From Aquisphaera insulae (lineage in GTDB: Bacteria; Planctomycetota; Planctomycetia; Isosphaerales; Isosphaeraceae), in NCBI RefSeq assembly GCF_011064615.1, contig NZ_JAALJH010000026.1, forward strand, positions 35,594 through 99,593: DNA of 64,000 bases. The letters run 5' to 3'. The notes below the pieces were generated by a model. It worked only from the letters and a program-made list of their open reading frames with translations. It had not been told where the DNA came from and searched no databases. The translations under genes and the position numbers were made by a program. Positions 54,721 to 63,811 of this stretch are shown here, one piece after another (position 1 is the first letter of the stretch; each line of letters starts with the position of its first letter).

Positions 54721-55998
54721 ATGAGCGTGAACGGACCGGTCGCGATCATCCTGGCCGCGGGGCACGGCAAGCGGATGAAGTCCGAGAAGGCCAAGGTGCT
54801 GCACGAGGTCTGCGGCCGGCCGATGATCCGCTACGTCGTCGAGGCCGCCCGCGGCGCCGGGGCGAAGACGGTCATCGTCGTCGTCGGCTACGCATCCGAC
54901 CAGGTCCTCCAGGCGCTCTCCGGCGAGCCCGACATCCTCTTCGCCTTCCAGACCGAGCAGCTCGGGACCGGCCACGCGGCCAAGGTCTGCCGGCCGCTCC
55001 TGGAGGGCTACTCGGGCCCCGTCATGATCCTCGTCGGCGACGAGCCGCTGCTCCGCCCCGAACCCCTGGCCGACCTCCTCGAACGCCAGGCCCAGGAGCA
55101 GGCCGCCTGCCTGCTCGGCACGGCCAAGGTCCACGACCCGATGGGCTTCGGCCGGATCCTTCGCGATTCCGCCGGCCGCTTCCTCCGGATCGTCGAGGAG
55201 CGCGACTGCACGCCCGAGGAGAAGGCCATCCGCGAGGTCAACCCGAGCTGCTACGTCTTCGAGCTCCCCGTCCTCTGGGACGCCCTCGACCGGATCGACA
55301 CCAGCAACGCCCAGAACGAATACTACCTGACCGACGCCCCCGAACGACTCGCCGCGATGGGCGAGAAGGTCATCGCCCTGAACGTCCTCCGCGGCGACGA
55401 CATCCTGGGCGTGAACACCCGCCAGCACCTCGCCCAGGCCGACAAGGTCATGCAGGGGCGGATCCAGGACCACTGGATGACCGAGGGGGTGACCATCGTC
55501 GACCCCCTGAATACCTACATCGACGGCAGGGCGACCATCGGCCCCGATACGGTGATCTATCCGTTCACCGTGATCTCCGGCTCCGTGACGATCGGCGCCC
55601 GCTGCCGCGTCGGCCCGCTCGCGCACCTCCGCGACGGCACGGCCCTCGCCGACGGCGTCGAGGTCGGGGCCTTCGTCGAGATCAGCCGCTCGAGCCTGGA
55701 GGCCGGCACGGTCGTCCGCCACCTGGCCTACCTCGGCAACGCCGCCGTCGGCCGCGACGTCAACATCGGCGCCGGGACGATCACCGCCAATTACGACGGC
55801 GTCAGGAAGAGCGAGACCACGATCGGCGCCCGCGCCTTCGTCGGCTCGGGCTCGATCATGGTCGCCCCGGTCTCCATCGGCGAGGGCGCCGTCGTCGGCG
55901 CCGGGGCCGTCGTCACCCGCGGCAAGGACGTGCCGCCGGGCGAGACCGTCGTCGGCATCCCGGCGCGGCCGATCGGGGCGGGAAAGCCGGCGAGCTGA
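54721..55998 (+). CDS. glmU: bifunctional GlmU-type UDP-N-acetylglucosamine pyrophosphorylase/glucosamine-1-phosphate acetyltransferase
   Basis: A 425-residue enzyme for the last two steps to UDP-GlcNAc. The uridylyltransferase half has LAAGHGKRMKSEKAKVLHE, QLGTGHA and GDEPLL. The left-handed beta-helix half has HLAYLGNAAVGRDVNIGAG and NYDGVRKSETTIG, which contain the catalytic His and neighbouring Tyr and Asn known from E. coli GlmU. It is about 30 residues shorter than E. coli GlmU, mainly at the C-terminus. The start at 54721 begins at the conserved region; upstream codons to 54631 are Arg-rich and unlikely. It is divergent from gatC. Confidence 0.88.
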   Translation: MSVNGPVAIILAAGHGKRMKSEKAKVLHEVCGRPMIRYVVEAARGAGAKTVIVVVGYASDQVLQALSGEPDILFAFQTEQLGTGHAAKVCRPLLEGYSGPVMILVGDEPLLRPEPLADLLERQAQEQAACLLGTAKVHDPMGFGRILRDSAGRFLRIVEERDCTPEEKAIREVNPSCYVFELPVLWDALDRIDTSNAQNEYYLTDAPERLAAMGEKVIALNVLRGDDILGVNTRQHLAQADKVMQGRIQDHWMTEGVTIVDPLNTYIDGRATIGPDTVIYPFTVISGSVTIGARCRVGPLAHLRDGTALADGVEVGAFVEISRSSLEAGTVVRHLAYLGNAAVGRDVNIGAGTITANYDGVRKSETTIGARAFVGSGSIMVAPVSIGEGAVVGAGAVVTRGKDVPPGETVVGIPARPIGAGKPAS

Positions 55999-56034
55999 GC
56001 CACCTGCGGTCCCTGAGCCCCACCGTTCGCCCGG

Positions 56035-57495
56035 CTACCGAGGCCGCGAGCCGGCGACCGCCGCGTTCATGAGCTTTCGCCAACGCTCGAAGACCCGGGC
56101 CGTCTCGGCCGCCGTGGCCAGGGGCCGGACGGCGGAGGCGTCGAAGTCGAGGTAGAGCGGGCGGGCGAGATCGGCGCGGTAATTCGGGTTCGGCTCGTTC
56201 GACTGGGCACCGACCGACGCCCGCCAGGCGGCCAGCCGCGATTGCATGGCTCGTGCCCGGCCCGGTTCCCGCGCGGCCAGGTCCGTCCGCTCGCCGGGAT
56301 CGGCGGCCAGGTCGTAGAGCTCGAGGCGGCCATCGTCGTAGGACTCGATCAGCTTCCAGCTCCCCTCGCGGAGCGAGCCCGCGGGACGGCTCCCCTGGTT
56401 GGTGTAATGCGGGAAGTGGAACGCGAACGATCGCGGCGGACCGGCCGGACCGCCCTTCAGCCGCGCCGCCAGGCTCACGCCGTCGAGGCTCGACTCCGCC
56501 GCCGCGGGGAGGCCGCAGAGATCCATGAGGGTCGGCGTCAGGTCCATGTTGACCATCGGTTCGTCGATCACCGCGGCCGGGATCCGGCCGGGCCACGAGA
56601 CGATCAACGGGACCCGCAGGCCCCCCTCGTAGAGATATCCCTTGCCGGCGCGAAAAGGGGTATTGTGCGTCGGGACGTCGCCCCCTTCCAGGACGTGGAG
56701 GCCGCCGTTGTCCGACATGAAGACGACGATCGTCCGACGAGTCAGCCCGCTTCGTTCCAGCGACTCGCCGATCAGGCCGATCGTGTCGTCCAGGGTCTCG
56801 ATCATCCCGGCGTAGACCGGGTTGAAGGCGTCGGGATGCCTCGCCACCAGCTCCGGCCTGGCCGCCAGTCGGATGTGCGGGTTGTGATGGGCCACGTAGA
56901 GGAAGAACGGCCCCCCCTTGCGGCGGTCGATGAAGTCGATCGCCCGCCGCGTGATGGCATACTCGTTCTTGCCCCCCTCGGTGGCCGAGGGGATGGAGTC
57001 GGTGGCCGGCAGGAAGACCTCGTCGAAGCCCTGATCCTCGGGCTTTGAGCCCGCCTTGTTGCCGAGGTGCCACTTGCCGAAGATCCCCGTCGCGTAGCCG
57101 GCCCGCCGGAACCGCTCCGCCAGCGTGACCTCCGACGAGGGCAGGTCCTGGACGATCGCCGGGTGGAGCAGCTTCTGGGTCTCCGCATCGGGCCGGCCCG
57201 GGAGGAAGGTCGTCAGGTGCAGCCGCGCCGGCGACTTGCCCGTCATGAGCGCCGCCCGCGAGGCCGAGCAGATCGACAATCCGCAATAGGCCGATGTGAA
57301 CCGCGAGCCGCCCGATGCCAGCCGGTCCAGGTGCGGCGTCGCGTGGTCCCTGCGCCCGTAGCAGGCCAGGTCGTTGATCCCCAGGTCGTCCGCCAGGATC
57401 AGGACGACGTTGGGCCGTTCCTCCGCCGCAGCCGCGGATGCGGGTGCGAGCACCAGGACGATGACCACCATCGACAGGAATCGTCCGAGCGTCAT
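56035..57495 (-). CDS. exported sulfatase (arylsulfatase family)
   Basis: A 486-residue protein with a signal peptide (residues 1-24). The alkaline-phosphatase-fold sulfatase core is clear: ILADDLGINDLACYG (metal-binding Asp pair), the formylglycine motif CSASRAALMTG, GKWHLGN, and SDNGG near residue 265. The active-site motif is CxAxR in place of the more usual CxPxR, a variant known from other sulfatases. Maturation would need a formylglycine-generating enzyme encoded elsewhere. Planctomycetes carry many such genes for sulfated polysaccharides. It converges with glmU. Confidence 0.9.
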   Translation of the reverse strand: MTLGRFLSMVVIVLVLAPASAAAAEERPNVVLILADDLGINDLACYGRRDHATPHLDRLASGGSRFTSAYCGLSICSASRAALMTGKSPARLHLTTFLPGRPDAETQKLLHPAIVQDLPSSEVTLAERFRRAGYATGIFGKWHLGNKAGSKPEDQGFDEVFLPATDSIPSATEGGKNEYAITRRAIDFIDRRKGGPFFLYVAHHNPHIRLAARPELVARHPDAFNPVYAGMIETLDDTIGLIGESLERSGLTRRTIVVFMSDNGGLHVLEGGDVPTHNTPFRAGKGYLYEGGLRVPLIVSWPGRIPAAVIDEPMVNMDLTPTLMDLCGLPAAAESSLDGVSLAARLKGGPAGPPRSFAFHFPHYTNQGSRPAGSLREGSWKLIESYDDGRLELYDLAADPGERTDLAAREPGRARAMQSRLAAWRASVGAQSNEPNPNYRADLARPLYLDFDASAVRPLATAAETARVFERWRKLMNAAVAGSRPR

Positions 57496-57523
57496 GGTCG
57501 TCGACCTCTCATGCCCTCGCCGA

Positions 57524-59002
57524 TCAGCGGGCCTTCCCCACGAGCGGCGACGTCTTCGTCGACCCGAAGCCGACGTTGTTCTCGGCGTCGAGGCGGACCT
57601 CGTCGCCGTCGAACTTGAAGCGGAATGTGGCGATGAAGGGGGTCTCCGTGAAGCAGGCCTTGACGGCGAGCGTCTGGTCGGCCGTCCACGCGGAGGTCGC
57701 CCCGATCAGCCATTCGGACTTCCCGCCGGAGAGGGCCGACAGCGGCCCGATGGTCGAGGTCCCCTTCTCCCAGACGCCATGCCCGGCCCGGATCCGCCCT
57801 TCCTTGCCGCCGCCCCTGAGGACCAGGGTCTCGCCCCGATCATCGGCCTCCACGGCGACCGATTCGAGCTTGAGCGGGTTGGTCCCGAATGTGTACGTCT
57901 TGCCGGCCGGGTTCGCGGGCTTGCCGCCGCCCTGCGGGTAGCCCACGGCTAGCCCCTTCAGCCTCTCGGAGAGCCCGGCCCACGCGCCGTCCTCGGCGGG
58001 CAGGGGGGAAGAATGGAAGGCCGGGAGGAGCTTGTCCCAGACGACGTTGAGCACGGCCTGCATGTCCTTCACCCCGCTCGTGATCGCGATCACGGCGTCC
58101 TGTTCCGGCAGGACGATGCAGTACTGGCCGAAGGCGCCGTCGCCCCGGAACGCCCCGTTCCGGCACCGCCAGAACTGGTAGCCGTAGCCCTGGTCCCAGT
58201 CGCTGGCCGGATTGCTGCCGTTGGAGGTCTGCCGGGCCGTCGCCGCCTCGATCCACTCCGCGGGGACAACTTGCTTGCCCTGCCACTTCCCCTTCTGGAG
58301 GTAGAGCTGGCCGAACTTGGCGATGTCCTCGGTGCGGACGCTCAGGCCGTAGCCGCCGGTGTCGATCCCCTGCGGGCTCTGCTCCCACGTCGGGCGCTCG
58401 ATCCCGAGCGGCTCGAAGAGCCGCGGGGTGAGGTAATCGAGGAGCCTCTGGCCGGTCACCTTCTGGACGATCGCCGAGAGCATGTAGGTGGCCGACGTGT
58501 TGTAGAGGAAGTGCGTCCCCGGCTTGAACGGGACCGGGTGGGCGAGGAAGTCCTTCGTCCAGACCCCGTCCTTCTTCCGCTCGGGCTCGGTCTGATGCCC
58601 GGTGGACATCCGCAGCAGGTCGCTGACCCGCATCGCCTTGAGGTTGGCGCTCGGCTCGGCGGGCGCGTCCTCGGGGAAGAACTTGAGGATCGGGTCATCG
58701 AGCCGGAGCTTCCCTTCGGCGATCGCCAGCCCGACGGCCGTGGAGGTGAAGCTCTTGCTCAGCGAGTAGAGCGAATGGGGCGTCCCGGCCGCGTAGGGGG
58801 CCCACCATCCCTCCGCGACGACCTGGCCGTGGCGCACGAGCATGAAGCTGTTCATCGTCTCGATGCGGTCCGCCGCCTCCACGAACGCGACCACCGCCGC
58901 GGGGGAGACGCCCTGCGGCTCCGGCCGGCTCCGGGGCAGGTCCGAGGCCGCGGCGAGCGGAGAAAGCAGGGCGACGAGGGCGAGGGGGAAGGCCGCTCTC
59001 AT
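57524..59002 (-). CDS. exported serine hydrolase, beta-lactamase class C family
   Basis: A 492-residue protein with a signal peptide (MRAAFPLALVALLSPLAAA). The nucleophile motif SxxK reads SLSKSFTSTAVG, and the Tyr motif reads FLYNTSATYMLS. A KTG-like element is not obvious; GDGAFGQYC stands near its place. The C-terminal 130 residues form an added beta-rich domain. GGAG lies seven bases before the ATG at 59002. Members include esterases, D-aminopeptidases and beta-lactamases; the substrate is unknown. It precedes the sulfatase gene on the same strand by 28 bases, so the two are likely co-transcribed. Confidence 0.87.
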   Translation of the reverse strand: MRAAFPLALVALLSPLAAASDLPRSRPEPQGVSPAAVVAFVEAADRIETMNSFMLVRHGQVVAEGWWAPYAAGTPHSLYSLSKSFTSTAVGLAIAEGKLRLDDPILKFFPEDAPAEPSANLKAMRVSDLLRMSTGHQTEPERKKDGVWTKDFLAHPVPFKPGTHFLYNTSATYMLSAIVQKVTGQRLLDYLTPRLFEPLGIERPTWEQSPQGIDTGGYGLSVRTEDIAKFGQLYLQKGKWQGKQVVPAEWIEAATARQTSNGSNPASDWDQGYGYQFWRCRNGAFRGDGAFGQYCIVLPEQDAVIAITSGVKDMQAVLNVVWDKLLPAFHSSPLPAEDGAWAGLSERLKGLAVGYPQGGGKPANPAGKTYTFGTNPLKLESVAVEADDRGETLVLRGGGKEGRIRAGHGVWEKGTSTIGPLSALSGGKSEWLIGATSAWTADQTLAVKACFTETPFIATFRFKFDGDEVRLDAENNVGFGSTKTSPLVGKAR

Positions 59003-59201
59003 GACTGGCTCCGTGCGAGTGGTCGGTCGATCGACTCGAGGGCCACATCTTCGCGCCTCGCCGGGCGCCGACGCAAGGGTTGTGTTTCCGCCCGCGTCTT
59101 CGTAACGTCGAGCCACTCTCGCGGCGGCACGCCGTTCGCAGCCCACAACGTCCTCTCCTCGACGTCATCCGTGCCAAAGCGTCCACAACGGAGTATCCGC
59201 C

Positions 59202-59825
59202 GTGAGCCATTCCGTGCCCTATCGCCGCCTCGACAAGAACGACGCCGCCGTCCTGCTGGTGGATCACCAAACCGGGCTCTGCAACCTGGTCCGGGATTTC
59301 TCGCCGGACGAGTTCAAGAACATCGTCCTGGCGCTGGCGGACTCCGCGAAGTACTTCAAGCTCCCCACGATCCTGACCACCAGCTTCGAGAACGGCCCCA
59401 ACGGCCCGCTCGTGCCGGAGCTCAAGGAACTGTTCCCGGATGCGCCCTACATCGCCCGGCCCGGGAATATCAACGCCTGGGACAACGAGGACTTCGTCAA
59501 GGCCGTGAAGGCCACGGGCAAGAAGCAGCTCATCATCGCCGGCGTGGTCACCGAGGTCTGCGTGGCCTTCCCCGCGCTCTCGGCCCGCGAGGAGGGCTAC
59601 GAGGTCTTCGTCGTCACCGACGCCTCCGGCACGTTCAACCAGACCACCCGCGACGCGGCATGGCTCCGGATGCAGGCCGCCGGCGTCCACCTCATGACCT
59701 GGTTCGGCATGGCCTGCGAGCTCCACCGCGACTGGCGGAACGACATCGACGGCCTCGCCGCGCTCTTTTCGAACCACATCCCCGCGTACCGCAACCTCAT
59801 GAACAGCCACGGCGCCAAACGGTAA
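59202..59825 (+). CDS. isochorismatase-family (YcaC-like) hydrolase
   Basis: A 207-residue cytoplasmic cysteine hydrolase. The triad of the family is Asp in LLVDHQTGL, Lys in ATGKKQLIIAG and Cys in VVTEVCVAF, with the cis-peptide Val-Val/Thr before it. The pattern is closest to YcaC-type proteins, whose substrate is uncertain. The start is a GTG at 59202 with GGAG about nine bases upstream. It is divergent from the serine hydrolase and is followed by the histidine phosphatase 67 bases downstream. Confidence 0.9.
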   Translation: MSHSVPYRRLDKNDAAVLLVDHQTGLCNLVRDFSPDEFKNIVLALADSAKYFKLPTILTTSFENGPNGPLVPELKELFPDAPYIARPGNINAWDNEDFVKAVKATGKKQLIIAGVVTEVCVAFPALSAREEGYEVFVVTDASGTFNQTTRDAAWLRMQAAGVHLMTWFGMACELHRDWRNDIDGLAALFSNHIPAYRNLMNSHGAKR

Positions 59826-59892
59826 GACTCCCGCCCCGCACCTCCTGCCGCGGCCGGCCGCGGCGAGAGGGGAGAAGGTCCAGAGGATCTCC

Positions 59893-60516
59893 ATGTCGAC
59901 GATGCCCCGTATCTACCTGTTGCGCCACGGCGAGACCCAGTGGTCGGCCTCCGGCCGCCACACGAGCGACTCCGACATCCCGCTGACCCCCCGCGGCGAG
60001 GACGAGGCCCGGGCCCTCGGGGCCTTGGCGCGGACCTGGCGTTGCGCCACGGTCCTGACCAGCCCGCTGCTCCGAGCCCGCCGGACCTGCGAGCTCGCCG
60101 GCTTCGGCGAGGCCGCCGAGGTCGTCCCGGACCTCGTCGAGTTCCGCTACGGCGTCTACGAGGGGCGGACCACCGCCGAGATCCGCGAGCAGCACCCCAA
60201 CTGGAACGTCTTCCGCGACGGCTGCCCCGGCGGCGAGTCCGTCCGCGACGTCACCACGCGGGCCGACCGCGTCGTGTCACGGCTCCGAGAGGCCCCGTGC
60301 GACGTCCTGGTCTTCTCGCACGCCCACTTCCTCCGCGCCCTGGCCGTCCGCTGGCTGGGCCTGGACCTCGCCGTCGCGGCCCAGCTCGTGCTGTCCACCG
60401 CGTCCGTCAGCATCCTCGGCCACGACCACGGCCCCGACGAGCCCGCCATCCTCCTCTGGAACGACACGTCGCTCCGGGATGGTCAGCCCGGCACGAATGA
60501 GAGCCGAATCAACTAA
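59893..60516 (+). CDS. histidine phosphatase family protein
   Basis: A 207-residue phosphoglycerate mutase-like phosphatase. The catalytic LRHGETQWSASGRHT holds the phosphorylated His; the second His is in VLVFSHAHFLR, and Arg and Glu are in SPLLRARRT and VEFRYGVYEG. GAGGA lies six to seven bases before the ATG. The substrate is unknown; similar proteins act on sugar phosphates or nucleotide-derived compounds. Confidence 0.88.
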   Translation: MSTMPRIYLLRHGETQWSASGRHTSDSDIPLTPRGEDEARALGALARTWRCATVLTSPLLRARRTCELAGFGEAAEVVPDLVEFRYGVYEGRTTAEIREQHPNWNVFRDGCPGGESVRDVTTRADRVVSRLREAPCDVLVFSHAHFLRALAVRWLGLDLAVAAQLVLSTASVSILGHDHGPDEPAILLWNDTSLRDGQPGTNESRIN

Positions 60517-60924
60517 TCCACGCACAAAGATGAATTAGATATGATCCGATGAACCACTATGGGTCGGCGGGCCCGAGACTCGTTCGTCCCGACCCCCGAT
60601 CCCGGCCGGCCTCATGCATCCACCGGCCCTGACCTTCCCCCCCAACTCATCCCCATCCCGATCCCCTCTCCTCCTTCCGTTGCCACTCCTCATCTGCGTT
60701 CATCCGTGTCCATCTGTGGCTCAATTCGTCTTCCGTCCCCGTCGCTGGCCCGAATCTCCCCGCGGTCCCGGCGTAACAGCCCGTCCGTGGCCCTCCCCCC
60801 TTCGCCGCGAGGGCCGGCGCGGCCACGATCCATCGAATTTTCATCATAGGATCTGGGAATTTACTTCCCGATACAGCGGCGAGATCGCCCACACCCCGCC
60901 AGAGCGCCGGCCGAGATCAGATCG
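60517..60924. other. intergenic region with dispersed-type repeat, 408 bp
   Basis: This lies between the histidine phosphatase and the end of the convergent tspO gene. It contains a C/T-rich stretch (60600-60700) and the repeat at 60691-60720. Low-GC patches at 60515-60560 and 60830-60880 may mark old insertions. No credible gene is present. Confidence 0.45.
60691..60720. repeat. three imperfect 10-bp tandem units
   Basis: CATCTGCGTT, CATCCGTGTC and CATCTGTGGC stand in a row. Phrases of this kind recur between genes in many planctomycete and other bacterial genomes, so this is probably one copy of a dispersed intergenic element. The genome-wide recurrence is from memory, not shown by this window. 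Confidence 0.55.
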
Positions 60925-61413
60925 CTACGCGTTGAGCCGCCAGACGGCGAAGTTCAGGACGCTGGCGAACGTGACCCACGCCAGGTACGGGACGAAGAGC
61001 GCCCCGGCCGCGACCGACCGCCGCCAGAACAGGACCATCGTGGCCGCGATGGCCGCCCAGAGCAGCAAGACCTCACCGAAGGCGAGGCCGGGCCGGCGCA
61101 GCCCGAAGAAGACGAACGACCACAGGACGTTCAGGACGAGCTGGACCCCGAAGGCGGAGAGGGGTCGTGCCGCCCCGGCCCATCCGCCCTGCCGCCAGAC
61201 CAGCCAGGCGGCCACGGCCATGCCCAGATACAACGCCGTCCAGACCGGGCCGAAGACCCAGGCCGGCGGGTTCCAGCTCGGCTTGGCCAGCCCGGCGTAC
61301 CAGCCGGGAATGTTGGGAGCGGTCACCATCCCACCGACACTGGCCGCGACGAAGCAGGCCGCCACGAATGCGATCAGCCCGAGACCCGGATGCTTCGGAG
61401 GTGTCGGTCCCAT
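60925..61413 (-). CDS. tspO: TspO/MBR family tryptophan-rich sensory protein
   Basis: A 162-residue membrane protein with five spans. The family hallmark after the first loop, WYAGLAKPSWNPPAWVFGPV, is present, as are Trp and Asn residues in NVLWSFVFFG and in SVLNFAVWRLN. TspO proteins bind porphyrins and related ligands and are linked to oxygen or stress signalling. The ATG at 61413 has AAGG upstream; the longer frame to 61509 is Arg-rich. It lies downstream of the DUF1254 gene on the same strand. Confidence 0.94.
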   Translation of the reverse strand: MGPTPPKHPGLGLIAFVAACFVAASVGGMVTAPNIPGWYAGLAKPSWNPPAWVFGPVWTALYLGMAVAAWLVWRQGGWAGAARPLSAFGVQLVLNVLWSFVFFGLRRPGLAFGEVLLLWAAIAATMVLFWRRSVAAGALFVPYLAWVTFASVLNFAVWRLNA

Positions 61414-61530
61414 CGGCCGCCTTCTCGAGAGGTCGTGGAAAGGAATCGATCCGGGGCCGAACGTTCGGGACACGAGGCGACCCCGAGCCGGCCGAATCTT
61501 CGGTGGCACGCCGCCATTCGCCGCCGAGGA

Positions 61531-62943
61531 TCACTTCACGGGCACGACCGCCGGCGGTTTCCACGTGCCGTCGAGGGCCTCCCGCCTGGGCCAGTACACC
61601 CTCATCACCACGTAGATCGGCCCATCGGGGGCCGGGAGCCAGTTCGACTCCCCGTCCTTGCCGGGAGAATCTCTCTGGATCGAGATCGTCAGCGAGCCGT
61701 CCTCGTTGGTCTTCATCCGGGCGAGCATGGGCGAGTTGATCAGGAAGCGGCCGATCGGGTTCTCGACCAGCAGTTGCGTCCGGGCGTCGTACATCGTCAC
61801 CGACCAGAAGGCGTTGGCGGGCGGGAACTGGTCCTTCGGGAACGTGAGTGCGTAGCGGGCCTTGCTGCAATCGGGCTTGTGGCCCTCGCTGTCGGCGGCG
61901 AGGATCGGGTAGACGGCCTCGGTGGCGTTGTTGCCGTAGATGCCGCCCATCGCCGCCGCCGCGCGGAGCGCCCAGTCGCCCTTGTAGAAGTCGCGGTCCC
62001 CGAAGGCACTCCCGATCCGCCAGCCGTTCACCTCCGTGCCGAAGCCGGCGAGTCGGGCCTTGATCTTCTCCAGGCCGCTCTTCATCCCGGCTACCAGTCC
62101 GGCCTTCTGGTCGGGGGTCAGGTGGTCCGTCGTGAACGGCTTGCCGGGCTCGATCCCGATCCGGGCGAGCCGCTGCCGCAGCGGCCTCTCGACCTCCGCC
62201 GTGCCCACCGTGGGACAGAACGAGAGCACGAGATTCAGATACCGGAACGGATCGGTCGCGGCCAGGCCCTTGTCGATCTTCGGCCATTCGATCCCGGGCG
62301 GGGCCGCGGGAGCGGGAGTCCCGAGGAACCCCGAGAGCGTCTGTGCCCTGTACCCGGCCTGGATCGCCTTCACGTTGTCCAGGTCGCCCGGCCCGAACAA
62401 CTGGGTGCGGTAGCCCGCCAGCGAGAACTCGGTCTCGCACCGGATCAGACCGTCGATGCCCTTCGGTGTCTCGCCGTGCCACGAAGGGCCGGCGACCAGG
62501 TATCGGCCGCCCTCGTTGCCCGTGATGCGGGTGCCGAGGTAGCCGTAATTGTGGGTGTACAAATCGATGAGCTGGACGGAGAAGTACCGCCCCTTCTCGA
62601 TCTTCGGGACGGTGAGGACGACGGGCTCGGCCCGGAGGTCCATCCAGAGGAACGAGTAGGGCGTGTCGCTGTTGGGGGTGACGATCGCCGTATCCCGGGG
62701 CGTGAAGACCCTGGCCGTGTTGTAGACCCGATTGAACGGGGCCTTGTACTGCGACGAGGAGATGTCGATCGCGTATTCGTACATCGTCCCGTAGTTCATC
62801 ACCATCGGGAAGCCGTAGATGAACGCCTCCTCGGCGATGGCCTGGACCTCGCCACCGGGGGCGTCCGGTCGGGCAAGGCTCGGAACGGTCATGGTTCCGA
62901 CGATCCCGAGTGAGAGGAGCCAGCTTGTCGTCGACTTCGACAT
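61531..62943 (-). CDS. exported DUF1254/DUF1214 protein
   Basis: A 470-residue protein with a signal peptide (residues 1-24, ending PSLARP). The DUF1254 domain is seen in EEAFIYGFPMVMNYGTMYEY and NSDTPYSFLWMDLRAEPVVL. The DUF1214 domain lies in the last 120 residues (FWSVTMYDARTQLLVENPIGRF, DGSLTISIQRDSPG, NWLPAPDGPIYVVMRVYWPR). The family is widespread and of unknown function; some members have been linked to lipid or steroid handling. The ribosome binding site before the ATG at 62943 is weak. Confidence 0.88.
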   Translation of the reverse strand: MSKSTTSWLLSLGIVGTMTVPSLARPDAPGGEVQAIAEEAFIYGFPMVMNYGTMYEYAIDISSSQYKAPFNRVYNTARVFTPRDTAIVTPNSDTPYSFLWMDLRAEPVVLTVPKIEKGRYFSVQLIDLYTHNYGYLGTRITGNEGGRYLVAGPSWHGETPKGIDGLIRCETEFSLAGYRTQLFGPGDLDNVKAIQAGYRAQTLSGFLGTPAPAAPPGIEWPKIDKGLAATDPFRYLNLVLSFCPTVGTAEVERPLRQRLARIGIEPGKPFTTDHLTPDQKAGLVAGMKSGLEKIKARLAGFGTEVNGWRIGSAFGDRDFYKGDWALRAAAAMGGIYGNNATEAVYPILAADSEGHKPDCSKARYALTFPKDQFPPANAFWSVTMYDARTQLLVENPIGRFLINSPMLARMKTNEDGSLTISIQRDSPGKDGESNWLPAPDGPIYVVMRVYWPRREALDGTWKPPAVVPVK

Positions 62944-63322
62944 CAGAGGTGTCCCGGTGAGACGCAGGGCGGATCGCAGGCGACGTCGTCCACGGCATTG
63001 CGGGGATTCTACTCGTCGGGTGGTCTCACCGATAGATGGCGGGACGGGTGTTCGCGACGAGATGAGGTCGAACCGTCCGCGGGCAAATGCCCGGATGACG
63101 AAGCCCCCTGGCCGGCCGGCCCCGCGTGGAGCCACGCTCCCAGGATTGAGAAGCCCGGGGGCGGGGAAAGGCACCGCCCGAACGACTCGATGCGTCCGTC
63201 GCGGCCTGGCCGCCCATCCCTTCACGCCGCCAGAGCCCTCGGCGTGGATGCCTCGGGCTCAATATTCTCGGATGTCCGCCGAAGCACACACCGTTGAGGT
63301 GATCGGAGGAACGGAGGCTACG
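62944..63322. other. divergent intergenic region, 379 bp
   Basis: This lies between the DUF1254 gene and the small membrane protein gene and should carry both promoters. It contains the left copy of the dispersed repeat (63141-63198). The frame running through it into the small gene has no coding character before 63323. Confidence 0.45.
63141..63198. repeat. dispersed repeat, left copy
   Basis: About 58 bp beginning CAGGATTGAGAAGCC and ending near GATGCGTCCG align with 63745-63804 at roughly three of four positions, with one 2-base gap. The two copies lie in direct orientation on either side of the small membrane protein gene. Confidence 0.65.
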
Positions 63323-63601
63323 ATGCTCCCGCTATTTGCCGCCACTGACCATCCGGGACTACCGCCATACTTCATCGGTTGGGGCACCCTGTCGCTGATC
63401 AATGCCGGACTGGCGCAATCCAAGGGCCACAGCGGCATGGCCTGGTGGCTCATCTCGCTCCTGCTCGGCCCGGCAGCCACCTTCATCATCGTCGTTTTCC
63501 TCCAACCTCAATCGGTTTCACTCGGATCGCCGAGCATCCCGACCCCGAGGTATCCGGAAAAACCAATGGCCGATCCTGCCATGTACGATGACCTCGCTTA
63601 G
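63323..63601 (+). CDS. small membrane protein of unknown function
   Basis: A 92-residue protein. GGAGG lies five bases before the ATG at 63323, which decides the start. It has two hydrophobic segments (PYFIGWGTLSLINAGLA and WWLISLLLGPAATFIIVVFL) joined by a short basic loop (QSKGHSG), so both ends probably face the same side. The tail is Pro-rich and hydrophilic. Small two-span proteins of this look are common in planctomycetes; no function is known. It is flanked by two copies of a dispersed repeat. Confidence 0.65.
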   Translation: MLPLFAATDHPGLPPYFIGWGTLSLINAGLAQSKGHSGMAWWLISLLLGPAATFIIVVFLQPQSVSLGSPSIPTPRYPEKPMADPAMYDDLA

Positions 63602-63744
63602 GCCTGATCGAGGCTCACTCCGCCCTCCGCCCGCACCACTTCCCGCCCCCGCACCCCAGGCACTTCGCCGGCGGCTGGCTGACCGGGAGCTCCCTCCCGA
63701 GCTCGGCAGGCAGGGGCATCGGGGTCCATCATTGGGCACACAGC

Positions 63745-63804
63745 CAGGATCGAGAAGCCAGGGAACCAGAAAGGACGCACCGCCTGAACGGATCGACGCT
63801 TCCG
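63745..63804. repeat. dispersed repeat, right copy
   Basis: About 60 bp beginning CAGGATCGAGAAGCC and ending GACGCTTCCG, similar to the copy at 63141-63198 and in the same orientation. Confidence 0.65.
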
Positions 63805-63811
63805 GATTCAC

